A stretch of DNA of 64,000 nucleotides, from assembly GCA_900316255.1 (NCBI GenBank), contig ONCI01000001.1:1-64000 (forward strand). Direction: 5' to 3'. The stretch comes from an uncultured Eubacteriales bacterium (GTDB taxonomy: Bacteria; Bacillota; Clostridia; Oscillospirales; Oscillospiraceae). Every line of letters begins with the position of its first letter. The first letter of the stretch is position 1. Positions 32,669 through 42,356 of this stretch are shown piece by piece. Position numbers and translations under genes: made by a program. Under the pieces are notes generated by a model. The model saw only the letters and a program-made list of their open reading frames with translations, was not told the origin of the DNA and searched no databases.

Positions 32669-35472
32669 ATGCAGGAATTTATCACCATCAAGGGCGCAAG
32701 AGAGAACAATCTGAAGAACATCGACCTGTCCATCCCCCGGGACAAGCTGGTGGTGGTCACAGGACTTTCCGGCAGCGGCAAGTCCAGCCTGGCCTTTGAC
32801 ACCATCTATGCCGAGGGACAGCGGCGCTATGTGGAGAGTCTAAGTTCCTATGCCAGAATGTTCCTGGGTCAGATGGACAAGCCAGACGTGGATTATATCG
32901 ACGGCCTCTCTCCGGCCATCTCCATCGACCAGAAGACCACCTCCAAGAATCCCCGCTCCACCGTGGGCACCGTGACGGAGATCTATGACTATCTGCGTCT
33001 TCTCTGGGCGCGGATCGGCGTACCCCACTGCCCCAAGTGCGGGCGGGAGATCCGGCAGCAGAGCATCGACCAGATCGTGGACCAGATCATGGCCCTGCCC
33101 GAGGGCAGCCGGATCCAGATCCTGGCCCCCGTGATCCGGGGGAAGAAGGGTGAGCATGTAAAGGTGCTGGAGGACGCCAAAAAGTCCGGCTACGTCCGTG
33201 CACTGGTGGACGGGATCGCCTATGATCTGGCCGAGGAGATCAAGCTGGAGAAGAACAAGAAGCACGATATCGAGATCGTGGTGGACCGCCTGGTGATCAA
33301 GAAGGAGATCTCCCGCCGCCTGACCGACTCTGCGGAGACGGCGCTCTCCCTGGCCGGCGGACTCATGATCGTATCTCCATCGAGGAGCTGACGCCCCGGC
33401 TCTTCTCCTTCAACAATCCTCACGGCGCCTGCCCCAAGTGCACGGGCCTCGGCATGCAGATGCTCATCGATCCCGCCCTCATCATCCCCAATCCTAATCT
33501 CAGCATCCTGGACGGCGGCATCACCGCCAGCGGCTGGGGCAATGTGCGGGGAGACACCATCTCCAAGATGTATTTTGACGCGCTGGCCAAGCGCTATCAC
33601 TTCAAGCTTTCGGATCCCATCAAGGACATCCCTCAGGAGGGCCTGGACGCCATCCTGTATGGCACCCGGGGGGAGCCGCTGCAGCTGCGCTATGAGAAGG
33701 CGGAGGGCTTCGGCGTCATCCGCCGGGAGTTTGAGGGCGTGATCAACAATCTGGAGCGCCGCTACCGCGAGACCCAGAGCCCCTCCATGCGGGCGGATAT
33801 CGAGGAGTGCATGTCCGAGACGCCCTGCCCCGAGTGCGGCGGCAGAAGGCTCAAAAAATCCGCCCTGGCCGTTACGGTGGGCGGGCTGAATATCGCGGAA
33901 TTCACGGAGCTCTCCGTGACGAAGTGCCTGGACTTTGTAAACGCGCTGGAGCTCAGCGAGAAGGAGAGCATGATCGCCGCCCAGATCCTGAAGGAGATCC
34001 GCTCCCGTCTCAGCTTTCTGCAGAGCGTGGGCTTGGGCTACCTGACCCTCTCCCGCATGGCGGCCACTCTCTCCGGCGGCGAGAGCCAGCGAATCCGTCT
34101 GGCCACCCAGATCGGCTCCAGCCTTATGGGCGTCCTCTATATCCTGGACGAGCCCAGCATCGGCCTGCACCAGCGGGATAACGCCAAGCTGCTGAACACC
34201 CTGCGCCAGCTGCGGGATCTGGGCAATACCCTCATCGTGGTGGAGCACGATGAGGAGACCATGCGGGCCGCGGACTACGTGGTGGACATCGGCCCGGGCG
34301 CCGGCGTCAACGGCGGCAGAGTCGTGGCGGCGGGGAGCCTGGAGGATATCTGCGCCGTGCCCGAATCCGTCACCGGCCAGTATCTCAGCGGCAAGAAGCA
34401 CATTCCCATTCCCAGTCAGCGGCGCAAGGGTAACGGCAAGTCCCTGATCATCCGGGGAGCCGCGGAAAACAACCTGAAAAACATCGATGTGGAGCTCCCC
34501 CTGGGCAAGCTCATCTGCGTCACCGGCGTCTCCGGCAGCGGCAAATCCTCCCTCATCAATGAGATCCTGTACAAGACCCTTGCCGTGGAGAAAAACCGCA
34601 GCAAGCTGCGCCCGGGCAAGTGCGCCGGCATCGAGGGCATGGAGGCGGTGGACAAGGTCATCGCCCTGGACCAAAGCCCCATCGGCCGCACGCCCCGCTC
34701 CAACCCCGCCACCTACACCGGCGCCTTCAACGATATCCGGGATCTTTTCGCCTCCACCCAGGACGCGAGACTCCGTGGCTACGGGCAGGGACGCTTCTCC
34801 TTCAATGTGAAGGGCGGCCGCTGCGAGGCCTGCTCCGGCGACGGCCTCGTGAAGATCGAGATGCATTTTCTGCCGGACGTCTACGTCCCCTGTGACGTCT
34901 GCGGCGGCAAGCGCTACAACCGGGAGACCCTGGAAGTGCGCTACAAGGGCAAGAACATTGCGGATGTGCTGGATATGACTGTGGAGGAGGCCTGCTCCTT
35001 CTTTGCAAACCAGCAGAAGATCCTGAACAAGATCCAGACCCTCTACGATGTGGGCCTGGGCTATGTGAAGCTGGGACAGAGCAGCACCACCCTCTCCGGC
35101 GGCGAGGCCCAGCGGGTGAAGCTGGCCACCGAGCTCTCCAAGCGCAGCACGGGCAGCACGGTCTATGTGCTGGACGAGCCCACCACGGGCCTGCACATCG
35201 CGGACGTGCACAAGCTCATCGATATCCTGAACCGCCTTACCGACGCTGGCAACACCGTGGTGGTGATCGAGCACAACCTGGACGTCATCAAGGTGGCGGA
35301 TCACATCATCGACCTGGGCCCGGAGGGCGGCGACGGCGGCGGTACCCTGGTATTTGCCGGTACGCCGGAGGACTGCGCCGCCTGTGAGGAGAGCTACACG
35401 GGGCAGTTTCTGAAGCCGCTGCTGGAAGAGGCAGCACGGGAGGAGCCGGAATGGACCAGGAACGGGAATTGA
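32669..35472 (+). pseudogene. uvrA: Excinuclease ABC subunit A, broken by one internal deletion
   Basis: UvrA is the damage-recognition ATPase of nucleotide excision repair. Both ABC units are well preserved ([90 protein letters not shown]). At about 33372 the sequence jumps from LAGGLMI to [14 protein letters not shown] with loss of roughly 20 residues, including the first CPxCG pair of a zinc module, and the frame changes: the first part stops at 33391, the second is open from about 33370 to 35472. The ATG at 32669 has GGAG upstream. As read, UvrA would be cut to its first 240 residues; a sequencing or assembly error must be excluded. Confidence 0.9.
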
Positions 35473-37673
35473 CCGAGCTCAGCGGGTCTGTTGACTCGGT
35501 GATCTATAAAAACGAAGAAAACGGCTATACGGTCCTGCGGCTGCGCAGCGAAAACGACGAGACCGTGACGGTGGTGGGCACCATCCCCTTTGCCGCGCCG
35601 GGGGAGACCCTGCTGGCAAGCGGCACGTGGAGCACCCACAGCGTCCACGGCAGGCAGTTCAAGGCGGAGTTTGCCCAGCGCATGCTGCCCACCGACGAGG
35701 CGGCGATTTATCAGTATCTGGCCTCCGGCACCGTGCAGGGCATCGGCCCGGCTACCGCCTCCCTCATCGTGCGTCAGTTCGGCAATCGCAGCCTGGACGT
35801 CCTGGAAAACGAGCCGGAGAAGCTGGCAAGCATCAAGGGCGTGAGCCTGCAGAAGGCGAAACAGCTGTCCAAGCGCTTCCGGCAGCAGACCGGCGTGCGG
35901 CGGCTGATGGAGTTTATCTGCTCCTTTGAGCTGCGGCCGGTGCTGGCCATGCGGCTCTATAAGTACTACGGAGACAAGGCCCTGGACCTGCTGCGGGAGG
36001 ACCCCTACATCCTGGCGGCCAGCCATATCGGCGGCAGCTTCTACGAGGCGGACCGACTGGCCCTGGACATGGGTCTGGACGAGGAGAACCGGAGCCGCGT
36101 AAACGCCGCGGTCCTCTTCGAGCTGCGGCATAACCTGGGAAACGGACACTGCTTCATTCCCCGGGAAAAGCTCTGTGCCGTGACCTCGGAGCTGATCCGG
36201 GTAGAGCCGGAGCGGGTGGAGGAGAGCATCGAAGAGCTGATCGGAGCAGGCCTCCTGCACTTTGAGGAGATCGCCGGCTGCAATGCCTGTTATCTGCCGG
36301 AGCTCTACGAGGTGGAAGCCGACACCGCGCTGCGTCTGGCAAAAATGACCCGGGGCGCCTTCCGGGAGAAGGTGGACCTGGAGAGCATCATCCAGAAGCT
36401 GGAGGAGAGCCAGGGGATCCGCTATGCCGCCATGCAGCGGCAGACCCTGAACCTCGCGTTGAACAACCAGGTGGTGGTCATCACCGGCGGACCCGGTACG
36501 GGCAAGACCACCTCTATTCGGGCCATCCTCGCCATGTTCGAGCGCCTGGGGATCCGGACTCTGCTCACCGCACCCACCGGCCGCGCTGCCAAGCGCATGA
36601 CGGAGCTGACCGGCCAGGAAGCGGCCACGGTGCACCGTCTGCTGGGCGCCAAGTTTGAAGAAGACGGGGAACATGTGGCCTTCACCAAAAATGAGGACGA
36701 CCGGCTGGCGTGCGATGCCGTGATTTTGGATGAGTGCTCCATGGTGGATATCCAGCTGATGGACGCGCTGCTGAAGGCGCTGCCGCCCTCCTGCCGTCTG
36801 GTGCTGGTGGGGGACGCGGACCAGCTGCCCTCCGTGGGCCCGGGAAACGTATTCTCCGCCCTGATCCGCAGCGGCGTGATCCCCACCGTCCGCCTGACCG
36901 AGATCTTCCGGCAGAACGAGGGCAGCCGCATCGTGCGCAACGCCCACATGATCAACCGCGGCGAGCATCCGGACTTCTCCGAGAACGCGGGGGATTTCTT
37001 CCGCCTGAAGCGGATGCAGGCCGGCAGCACCGCGGACACGGTGGTGGAGCTCTGCGCCGTGAGACTGCCGGGGAAGATGCACATCCCCGCTGCGGAGATC
37101 CAGGTCCTCTCGCCCACAAGGAAAGGGGAGCTTGGCACCGCCAGTCTCAACAAGCGCCTGCAGGAGGCCTTGAATCCCGCCGCGAAGGACAAAAAGGAAA
37201 AAGCCTTCGGCGATGTGGTCTTCCGGGAAGGGGACCGGGTCATGCAGATCCGGAACAACTACGACATCCTCTGGCACAACGAGAACAACACCAACGTGGG
37301 CATGGGCATCTACAACGGAGACATCGGCCGGATCCTGCAGATCAGCCTGGAGGAAGAAAACCTGACCGTGGATTTTGACGGGCGCATCGCCCAGTACGGC
37401 TTTGACTCCCTGCTGGAGCTGGAGCACGCCTGGGCCATGACGGTCCACAAGGCCCAGGGCAGCGAATACCGCGCTGTGATCCTGGCCCTGGGCAACAGCG
37501 CCCCCATGCTCATGACAAGGGACGTGCTCTACACCGCCGTGACCCGGGCCAAGGAGCTTTTGATCCTGGTGGGGGACGACGCCATCGCCTATCACATGGT
37601 GGACAATTACCGGCCCAGCAAGCGCTACTGTGCCCTCCGGGTGCGGCTGCGGGCCGCCTGCGGGATCAATTAG
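35451..37673 (+). CDS. recD2: RecD2-type ATP-dependent DNA helicase
   Basis: A stand-alone RecD-like superfamily 1B helicase (5'-to-3'), implicated in replication-fork and mismatch repair. The 740-residue product has an N-terminal OB-like region, helix-hairpin-helix repeats (about residues 95-175: [33 protein letters not shown]), Walker [16 protein letters not shown] near residue 345, Walker [25 protein letters not shown], and the C-terminal motif [15 protein letters not shown] [15 protein letters not shown] and [14 protein letters not shown]. Its start overlaps the uvrA stop by 22 bases. Confidence 0.95.
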   Translation: MDQERELTELSGSVDSVIYKNEENGYTVLRLRSENDETVTVVGTIPFAAPGETLLASGTWSTHSVHGRQFKAEFAQRMLPTDEAAIYQYLASGTVQGIGPATASLIVRQFGNRSLDVLENEPEKLASIKGVSLQKAKQLSKRFRQQTGVRRLMEFICSFELRPVLAMRLYKYYGDKALDLLREDPYILAASHIGGSFYEADRLALDMGLDEENRSRVNAAVLFELRHNLGNGHCFIPREKLCAVTSELIRVEPERVEESIEELIGAGLLHFEEIAGCNACYLPELYEVEADTALRLAKMTRGAFREKVDLESIIQKLEESQGIRYAAMQRQTLNLALNNQVVVITGGPGTGKTTSIRAILAMFERLGIRTLLTAPTGRAAKRMTELTGQEAATVHRLLGAKFEEDGEHVAFTKNEDDRLACDAVILDECSMVDIQLMDALLKALPPSCRLVLVGDADQLPSVGPGNVFSALIRSGVIPTVRLTEIFRQNEGSRIVRNAHMINRGEHPDFSENAGDFFRLKRMQAGSTADTVVELCAVRLPGKMHIPAAEIQVLSPTRKGELGTASLNKRLQEALNPAAKDKKEKAFGDVVFREGDRVMQIRNNYDILWHNENNTNVGMGIYNGDIGRILQISLEEENLTVDFDGRIAQYGFDSLLELEHAWAMTVHKAQGSEYRAVILALGNSAPMLMTRDVLYTAVTRAKELLILVGDDAIAYHMVDNYRPSKRYCALRVRLRAACGIN

Positions 37674-37685
37674 GGAGAGAGAATC

Positions 37686-38876
37686 ATGGATCATCTTGTA
37701 GATTACATCAAGTGGATGGGAGACGTCCCCTTCCGGGGCTTGCCTCTGAACGAGGCGGACGCCCTGGTGCTCTGCATGCTCTCCTACTACGATTTTACGC
37801 CCCTCTTCCAGGGCAGAAGGAAAAGCATCCCCCTGCGGGAGAGCCTGCGCCTGATCGAGGAGGACAAGGTCCGCGTCATGCTGGTGGGACGGGACCGTGG
37901 CTTCCGGGAGATCCTGGAGTGCGCCGCGCGGTCGGAGCGCTACGGAACGCTCATCATGCGCAGCTATGTGGACCTCTACCGGCAGGAGCCGCCCCTGCAG
38001 TTCGCGGCGGTGACCTTCTGCGCGCCGGACTTTCACTTTGTGGCCTTCCGGGGCACCGATGATTCGCTGGCCGGCTGGGAGGAGGACTTCCGCATCGGCT
38101 TTACGGTCACGGAGGCCCAGCGTCTGGCGGCGGACTACGCCGCCAAAGCGCTGAAACACCGAAAGCCCTGCTACATCGGCGGCCACTCCAAGGGCGGCAA
38201 TCTGGCCCTGTATGCTGCCTGCACCCTGCCGGAGACCGCCTGGGAGCGGGTGGAGCACCTGTACCTGCTGGACGGCCCGGGCATCTGCTCCGAAGTGATG
38301 GACGACAGCGCCATCCGGCGCATCGACGCCAGGACCACCAGGATCGTCCCCGCCTTTTCCGTGGTGGGCAAGCTGTTTGAGCCGCAAATCACGGACAGCC
38401 GCATCGTCCAGTCCTCCGCCTCCGGCTTTGTGCAGCACAGCCTGGACACCTGGGGCATCGATCACGGCAAGCTCCTGCTGGCGGAGGGGCCCAACCCCCG
38501 CAGCGTCTGGATCAACGAAGTCCTGAACCGCTGGATCGGCGGGATCTCCCAGGAGGATCGGGGCATCCTGGTAACAGAGCTGTTTGACGCTTTGGCCGCT
38601 GACGGCGCCGCCACTCTGGATGAGATCGAGGAGCGGGGCGTGGGCGGCTTCGAGGCCATCCTGGTGAAGCTCTTTACTTCCAGCAAGGTCACCCGCAAGA
38701 CTCTGGGGGACCTGCCCAAGCGGGCCATCCTGGGGGAACACTACGACGCCATATCCCAAAAAGGTTTTTCTGCCTGGCTGCTGGAGGAGATCCAGAACTG
38801 GCAGAGCCAGGCGGCAGAGCGTCGCGCCAGGGCCAAGGCCGAGGAAGGCACCGGGGACGAGAGCGGGCAGGCATGA
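37686..38876 (+). CDS. DUF2974 (Mbeg1-like) alpha/beta-hydrolase
   Basis: A 396-residue lipase-like protein: FVAFRGTDDSLAGWEEDFRIGF is the oxyanion-side motif and GGHSKGGNLALYAA contains the nucleophile Ser, as in the DUF2974/Mbeg1-like family that is frequent in Clostridia. The probable catalytic Asp and His lie in the C-terminal half (DGPGI; HSLDTWGIDHG). No signal peptide is present. It follows recD2 after 12 bp and shares ATGA with the next gene, so the three genes are likely co-transcribed. Substrate unknown. Confidence 0.88.
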   Translation: MDHLVDYIKWMGDVPFRGLPLNEADALVLCMLSYYDFTPLFQGRRKSIPLRESLRLIEEDKVRVMLVGRDRGFREILECAARSERYGTLIMRSYVDLYRQEPPLQFAAVTFCAPDFHFVAFRGTDDSLAGWEEDFRIGFTVTEAQRLAADYAAKALKHRKPCYIGGHSKGGNLALYAACTLPETAWERVEHLYLLDGPGICSEVMDDSAIRRIDARTTRIVPAFSVVGKLFEPQITDSRIVQSSASGFVQHSLDTWGIDHGKLLLAEGPNPRSVWINEVLNRWIGGISQEDRGILVTELFDALAADGAATLDEIEERGVGGFEAILVKLFTSSKVTRKTLGDLPKRAILGEHYDAISQKGFSAWLLEEIQNWQSQAAERRARAKAEEGTGDESGQA

Positions 38877-39643
38877 GCGGCGGATCCATGGAGGATAACA
38901 GCCTTGCGAGAGCGGTCTGCGCTGTCATCTGTCGGGGAGACGGGCTGAAAGCCCGGGAGATCGCAAGAGAACTGGACCTGGACCACGGGACGGTCAATTC
39001 TCTTTTGTATTCCTCTCCTCTGATGAAGGAGCTTTGCTGGCAGGATCGGGACTTTCGCTGGCACGGGATCGTGCGGCAGAGCCCGGATCATACTGGCCTG
39101 CAGGAATTTGCCGCGTATTTTGCCACAGCGGGGGAGTTTCTCTCCCTTTCGGAGGAAGCGTGGCTCGCAGCCATGCGGGAGGGCTGCCGGAACATCGGCC
39201 GCAGCCTCTCCGATACCCGGGGCCTGACCCATTCTTTCCTGGACTGCCGGGAACAGATCCGGGCGCTGTTTCTTGACTTGCGGGATATGATCGGCGAGAG
39301 CTGCCTCACCTGGCAGCTTGCCTTTGAGCTGCGGCTGAAGCGCTCCCGCCATGTTCGCATTTACGCGGACGTGCTGGTCATCACGGAGGATCGGGTCTTT
39401 TCCCTGGAATTCAAGATGAAAAAGACCGTCGATCCGGAGGAAGTGGAGCAGGCGGCCAAGTATGTGCCCTATCTGGAGATCGTCTTCGGACCGGGCTATG
39501 AGATCATACCCGTCCTTGTGCTGACCGGGACAAGGGAGCTTTTCGATTTCGTGCCCATCGGCAAGGCGGACAGGCTGCTCCCGGTTTGCTCCGGGGACAT
39601 GCTGTTTAACGTCTTTGACGAGTACCTGGGATTTCTCCAATAA
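38873..39643 (+). CDS. Winged-helix plus PD-(D/E)XK nuclease-like protein, family not recognised
   Basis: A 256-residue protein that I could not assign to a named family. Residues 10-70 look like a winged helix (KAREIARELDLDHGTVNSLLYSSPLMKELCWQDRDFRWHGI). The C-terminal half has a PD-(D/E)XK nuclease pattern: D166 in IYADVLVI, E179-F-K181 in VFSLEFKMKK, then a helix with Q193 (EEVEQAAKYV). This arrangement suggests a DNA or RNA nuclease with a sequence-reading N-terminal domain. Its start overlaps the DUF2974 stop (ATGA). A strong terminator follows. Confidence 0.7.
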   Translation: MSGGSMEDNSLARAVCAVICRGDGLKAREIARELDLDHGTVNSLLYSSPLMKELCWQDRDFRWHGIVRQSPDHTGLQEFAAYFATAGEFLSLSEEAWLAAMREGCRNIGRSLSDTRGLTHSFLDCREQIRALFLDLRDMIGESCLTWQLAFELRLKRSRHVRIYADVLVITEDRVFSLEFKMKKTVDPEEVEQAAKYVPYLEIVFGPGYEIIPVLVLTGTRELFDFVPIGKADRLLPVCSGDMLFNVFDEYLGFLQ

Positions 39644-39644
39644 A

Positions 39645-39695
39645 CAAGAGAATGCGCGAACAAATGAAATGTTCGCGCATTCTCTTGTTTTTATC
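39645..39695. terminator. Bidirectional intrinsic terminator
   Basis: A long near-perfect stem of about 20 bp (39644-39663 with 39671-39690) around an AATGAAA loop, with T-rich and A-rich flanks, lies between the converging nuclease-like gene and moaB. Confidence 0.9.
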
Positions 39696-39699
39696 ACAC

Positions 39700-40197
39700 T
39701 CAGCCGTGGCGGTGATCGGTGGAGCCGGGGGAGGCCAGCATGTCCATCCCGTGGGAGATTGCCTCCATGACCGCCAGCAGATTTTCCCTGGCTGCCTTTT
39801 CGCTGCCGGGCAGGTTCACGATCAGGCTGCCGCCCCGGATACCGGCGGCACTCCGGCTCAGACAGCCCCGGGGGGTGATCTGCAGGCTTGCCCAGCGCAT
39901 GGCCTCGGGGATGCCCCGGGTCTCCCGTTCAATGACGGCAAGGGTGGCCTCCGGGGTCACGTCCCGGGGAGAGAAGCCGGTGCCGCCGGTGGTCATGATG
40001 AGAGAGATCCGCTTTTCGTCGGCGCAGGAGATCAGCTCCGCCTGGATCTGCGCTGCTTCGTCCGGCACCACGGAGGTATAGACGACCGCAAAGCCCGCCT
40101 CCTCCAGGATCTTTTTTACCGCGGGGCCGCTGGTGTCGATTCGCTCACCCCGGGAGGCCTTGTCGCTTACGGTGATGACTGCCGCTGTGTAGCTCAT
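39700..40197 (-). CDS. moaB: MoaB/MogA-type molybdenum cofactor protein
   Basis: A 165-residue MoaB/MogA-family protein that acts on molybdopterin (adenylylation) late in molybdenum cofactor synthesis. Typical segments are AAVITVSDKASRGERIDTSGP, LIMTTGGTGFSPRDVTPEAT and NLPGSEKAARENLLAVMEAISHG. The ATG at 40197 has GGAGGAG upstream and gives the family start SYTAAVITVSD. It lies 14 bp after moaA in the same unit. Confidence 0.9.
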   Translation of the reverse strand: MSYTAAVITVSDKASRGERIDTSGPAVKKILEEAGFAVVYTSVVPDEAAQIQAELISCADEKRISLIMTTGGTGFSPRDVTPEATLAVIERETRGIPEAMRWASLQITPRGCLSRSAAGIRGGSLIVNLPGSEKAARENLLAVMEAISHGMDMLASPGSTDHRHG

Positions 40198-40211
40198 ATG
40201 ATCTCCTCCTT

Positions 40212-41165
40212 TTATCCGCCGATCTGGTTCATGTTCCGGTTGGCGTGGCTGCGCTCCTTGTATGAGAGTTCTCCGTGCCACTGGGGCTTTTCCAGGATGG
40301 CCCTGCGCAGCACCTGCACCATCTCCTCCTCCGTCAGCCCCTTGATGCTCAGCTCGTCCGGGGAGTGGAGGCAGGGCTTGATCTTTCCGTCCGCCGTGAT
40401 GCGGATGCGGTTGCAGCTGGCGCAGAAGTGCGCGCTGACCGGGCTGATGAGCCCCACCCGCCCCTGGGCGCCGGGAAGTCGGTAGAGCTTGGCCACGCTG
40501 CCGTCCGCCGGCAGGGGTTCCAGCTCCGGCAGGGTATCGGTCACCACGGTGTAGGGGATGAAGGCCTCGGGCCCGAAATCGCCGCTGTCGTACATGGGCA
40601 TCAGCTCAATAAAGCGCAGATCCACGGGATACCGCTTCGTCAGCTCCGCAAGGGGGCGGATCTCCCCGTCGTTGAAGCCGCCGATGAGCACGGTATTCAG
40701 CTTGATCTTTTCAAAGCCAGCCGCAAGGGCCGCTTCGATGCCCTTCAGCGCGTCCTCCAGACTGCCGCGGCGGGTGATGTAGTGATACTTCTCCGGATCC
40801 AGGGTGTCCAGACTGATGTTCAGACGCTTGACGCCCGCTGCCCGCAGATCCTTTGCCAGGCGGGGGAGCAGGAGGCCGTTGGTGGTGAGGCAGATCTCCC
40901 GGATGCCGGGGGTTTGGGCCGCGCCCTCGCAGAGGCTTACGATATTGGGCTTTACCAGCGGCTCCCCTCCGGTGAGGCGCAGCTTTTGGATGCCGAGGGA
41001 GGCAGCCGCCCGGATGGCGGAAAGCATCTCCTCCTGGGTCAGCATCTCCTCATGCCGCTTTTTGCACACGCCGTCCTCAGGCATGCAGTAGCGGCAGCGG
41101 AGATTGCACAGCTCCGTCACCGAGAGACGGAGATAGCGGATCTCCCTTCCGTAGCGATCGATCAT
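40212..41165 (-). CDS. moaA: GTP 3',8-cyclase MoaA
   Basis: MoaA is the radical SAM enzyme that starts molybdenum cofactor synthesis from GTP. The 317-residue product has the N-terminal cluster motif CNLRCRYC (about residues 20-27), the second cluster in HFCASCNRIRIT...KPCLHS near the C terminus, and LRLTGGEPLVKPNI, LTTNGLLL, NISLDTLDPEKY. AAGGAGG lies eight bases before the ATG at 41165. The genes moaA and moaB are divergent from the LexA-like cassette, with facing promoters. Confidence 0.95.
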   Translation of the reverse strand: MIDRYGREIRYLRLSVTELCNLRCRYCMPEDGVCKKRHEEMLTQEEMLSAIRAAASLGIQKLRLTGGEPLVKPNIVSLCEGAAQTPGIREICLTTNGLLLPRLAKDLRAAGVKRLNISLDTLDPEKYHYITRRGSLEDALKGIEAALAAGFEKIKLNTVLIGGFNDGEIRPLAELTKRYPVDLRFIELMPMYDSGDFGPEAFIPYTVVTDTLPELEPLPADGSVAKLYRLPGAQGRVGLISPVSAHFCASCNRIRITADGKIKPCLHSPDELSIKGLTEEEMVQVLRRAILEKPQWHGELSYKERSHANRNMNQIGG

Positions 41166-41217
41166 AGGCTTTGCCTCCTTCGGCCCTGGTTTGCGGTGTA
41201 CTTTCGCTTTTTGAACC

Positions 41218-41246
41218 ATTATAATGCCTTTCCCGCCGGGAAACAA
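41218..41246 (-). promoter_or_regulatory. Predicted promoter for moaA-moaB
   Basis: Minus strand: -35 TTGTTT (41241-41246), 17-bp spacer, -10 TATAAT (41218-41223). Confidence 0.65.
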
Positions 41247-41281
41247 GATGGGGATGCGATTTTCTTCCCACGGATAAAGAT

Positions 41282-41294
41282 GAGCAAAACGCTC
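41282..41294. promoter_or_regulatory. Upstream operator of the LexA-like cassette
   Basis: Palindrome GAGC-N5-GCTC with T before and C after (TGAGCAAAACGCTCC overall, 41281-41295), followed by AATT. It ends 9 bp before the -35 of the cassette promoter and matches the site at 41347-41361 at 13 of 15 positions. Confidence 0.65.
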
Positions 41295-41303
41295 CAATTC
41301 CGC

Positions 41304-41332
41304 TTGACAAAGCCCGGGCGGGGGAGTATGAT
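41304..41332 (+). promoter_or_regulatory. Consensus-like promoter of the LexA-like cassette
   Basis: -35 TTGACA (41304-41309), 17-bp spacer, -10 TATGAT (41327-41332). It lies between the two palindromic operators. Confidence 0.8.
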
Positions 41333-41346
41333 GGGAACAGAAGAAT

Positions 41347-41361
41347 GGAGCAAAAAGCTCC
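41347..41361. promoter_or_regulatory. Downstream operator of the LexA-like cassette
   Basis: Perfect palindrome GGAGC-AAAAA-GCTCC just after the expected transcription start. Together with 41281-41295 it gives the consensus KGAGCAAAAMGCTCCAAW, unlike the CGAAC-N4-GTTCG box of Bacillus LexA. Confidence 0.7.
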
Positions 41362-41384
41362 AAATGCTGAAAAGGGGTGTTGGG

Positions 41385-42026
41385 ATGCGTGCCAGTCTGA
41401 GCGCCAGGAAGGAGCAGATCGCGGAATATGTGCGGCAGTATTATCTGCAGCATGACCGGCTGCCCAGCGAGCGGGACATTGTAAAGGGAACGGGGATCCC
41501 GGCAGGCTCGGTCCACCGCTATCTGGTGGAGTGGAAGGAGAGCGGGGACTTCCTCTATGAGGGGCGGCGCCGCAGCGCCCGGACCGAGGATCTGGATCAT
41601 GTAAGCCCCAAGCACATCCTGCGGGTGCTGGGCACGGTGGCCTGCGGCCCCGGGCAGGAGGAAGAGGAGCGTTTCCTCGAGTATATCCACATGCCGGAGT
41701 GCATGGTGGGCAAGGGGGAGTGCTTTGCCCTCATCGCCAAGGGGGAGAGCATGATCGGTGCCGGCGTCCATCCCGGGGACTATGTGATCGTCCGCCGTCA
41801 GAAGACCGCCCGGCCCGGGGATCTGGTCATTGCCCTTTCGGATGGAAAGAACAACCTGAAAAAGCTGCTGCCGGATGAGAAGGAACAGCGCTTCATCCTG
41901 CGCTCCTGCAACCCGGATCGGGAAGCGTATCCGGATATCATCGTGGACGAGCTGGAGATCCAGGGCGTGGCCATCGGCGTCTACCACAGCTTTGACGGGG
42001 GAGACGGGAGCTTTCCCGGGGACTGA
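41385..42026 (+). CDS. lexA: LexA-like SOS repressor / S24 peptidase
   Basis: A 213-residue repressor with an N-terminal winged helix (RKEQIAEYVRQYYLQHDRLPSERDIVKGTGIPAGSVHRYLVEW) and a C-terminal S24 autoprotease: cleavage site A86-C87-G88 (Cys-Gly rather than the common Ala-Gly), Ser122 in GESMIGAG and Lys159 in NLKKLLPD. The recognition helix differs from classical LexA, matching the unusual operators flanking its promoter. The ATG at 41385 has a weak GGGG site. It leads a cassette with a small protein, a Y-family polymerase and a YolD-like protein; auto-repression and RecA-triggered release are inferred. A second, canonical LexA may exist elsewhere in the genome. Confidence 0.88.
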   Translation: MRASLSARKEQIAEYVRQYYLQHDRLPSERDIVKGTGIPAGSVHRYLVEWKESGDFLYEGRRRSARTEDLDHVSPKHILRVLGTVACGPGQEEEERFLEYIHMPECMVGKGECFALIAKGESMIGAGVHPGDYVIVRRQKTARPGDLVIALSDGKNNLKKLLPDEKEQRFILRSCNPDREAYPDIIVDELEIQGVAIGVYHSFDGGDGSFPGD

Positions 42027-42037
42027 TGGAGGGAGAC

Positions 42038-42328
42038 ATGAAAACAGCGCATAAGCTGCCGCCGCGGAAGGTCTATGTAAAGGTCAACTCCGATTTTGAC
42101 GCCACCGGCGCCGTGACGCCCAAGGCCATCATCTGGGAGGACGGGCGCAGCTTCAAGATCGACGCCATCCGGGACTTTCGCCCCGCCTCCACCATGGAGC
42201 AGGGCCGCAGCGGAGACTGTTATACCGTGATCATCCACGGAGAAGAGAAGCATCTGTTCTTTGAGCGCACCAGCACCATGTTCGGCAGCCGCCTGGGCCG
42301 CTGGTGGGTGGAGTGCGCCGCCATGTAA
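42038..42328 (+). CDS. Small conserved protein of the translesion-polymerase cassette
   Basis: A 96-residue protein (RKVYVKVNSDFDATGAVTPKAIIWEDGRSFKIDAIRDFRP ... EEKHLFFERT...RWWVECAAM). Comparable small proteins with the K-V-x-V-x-x-x-F-D-x-x-G and W-E-D-G-R segments sit beside dinB/umuC-like genes in Firmicutes; their function is unknown. The ATG at 42038 with GGAGGGAG before it is preferred to the ATG at 42026 that overlaps the lexA stop. No transmembrane segment or HTH is visible. Confidence 0.7.
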   Translation: MKTAHKLPPRKVYVKVNSDFDATGAVTPKAIIWEDGRSFKIDAIRDFRPASTMEQGRSGDCYTVIIHGEEKHLFFERTSTMFGSRLGRWWVECAAM

Positions 42329-42356
42329 GGCGCGTGCGGGAAAGGAGGAGAGCGCC

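Noticed and set aside
35394..38759. Very long open frame (over 1,100 codons) on the minus strand
   Set aside because: It lies antisense to recD2 and the DUF2974 gene and its composition (His, Gly, Leu, Gln-rich) is the shadow of GC-rich codon bias on the other strand.
41166..41220. Molybdenum cofactor riboswitch before moaA
   Set aside because: The leader between the predicted promoter and the ATG is only about 45 bp, too short for that riboswitch.
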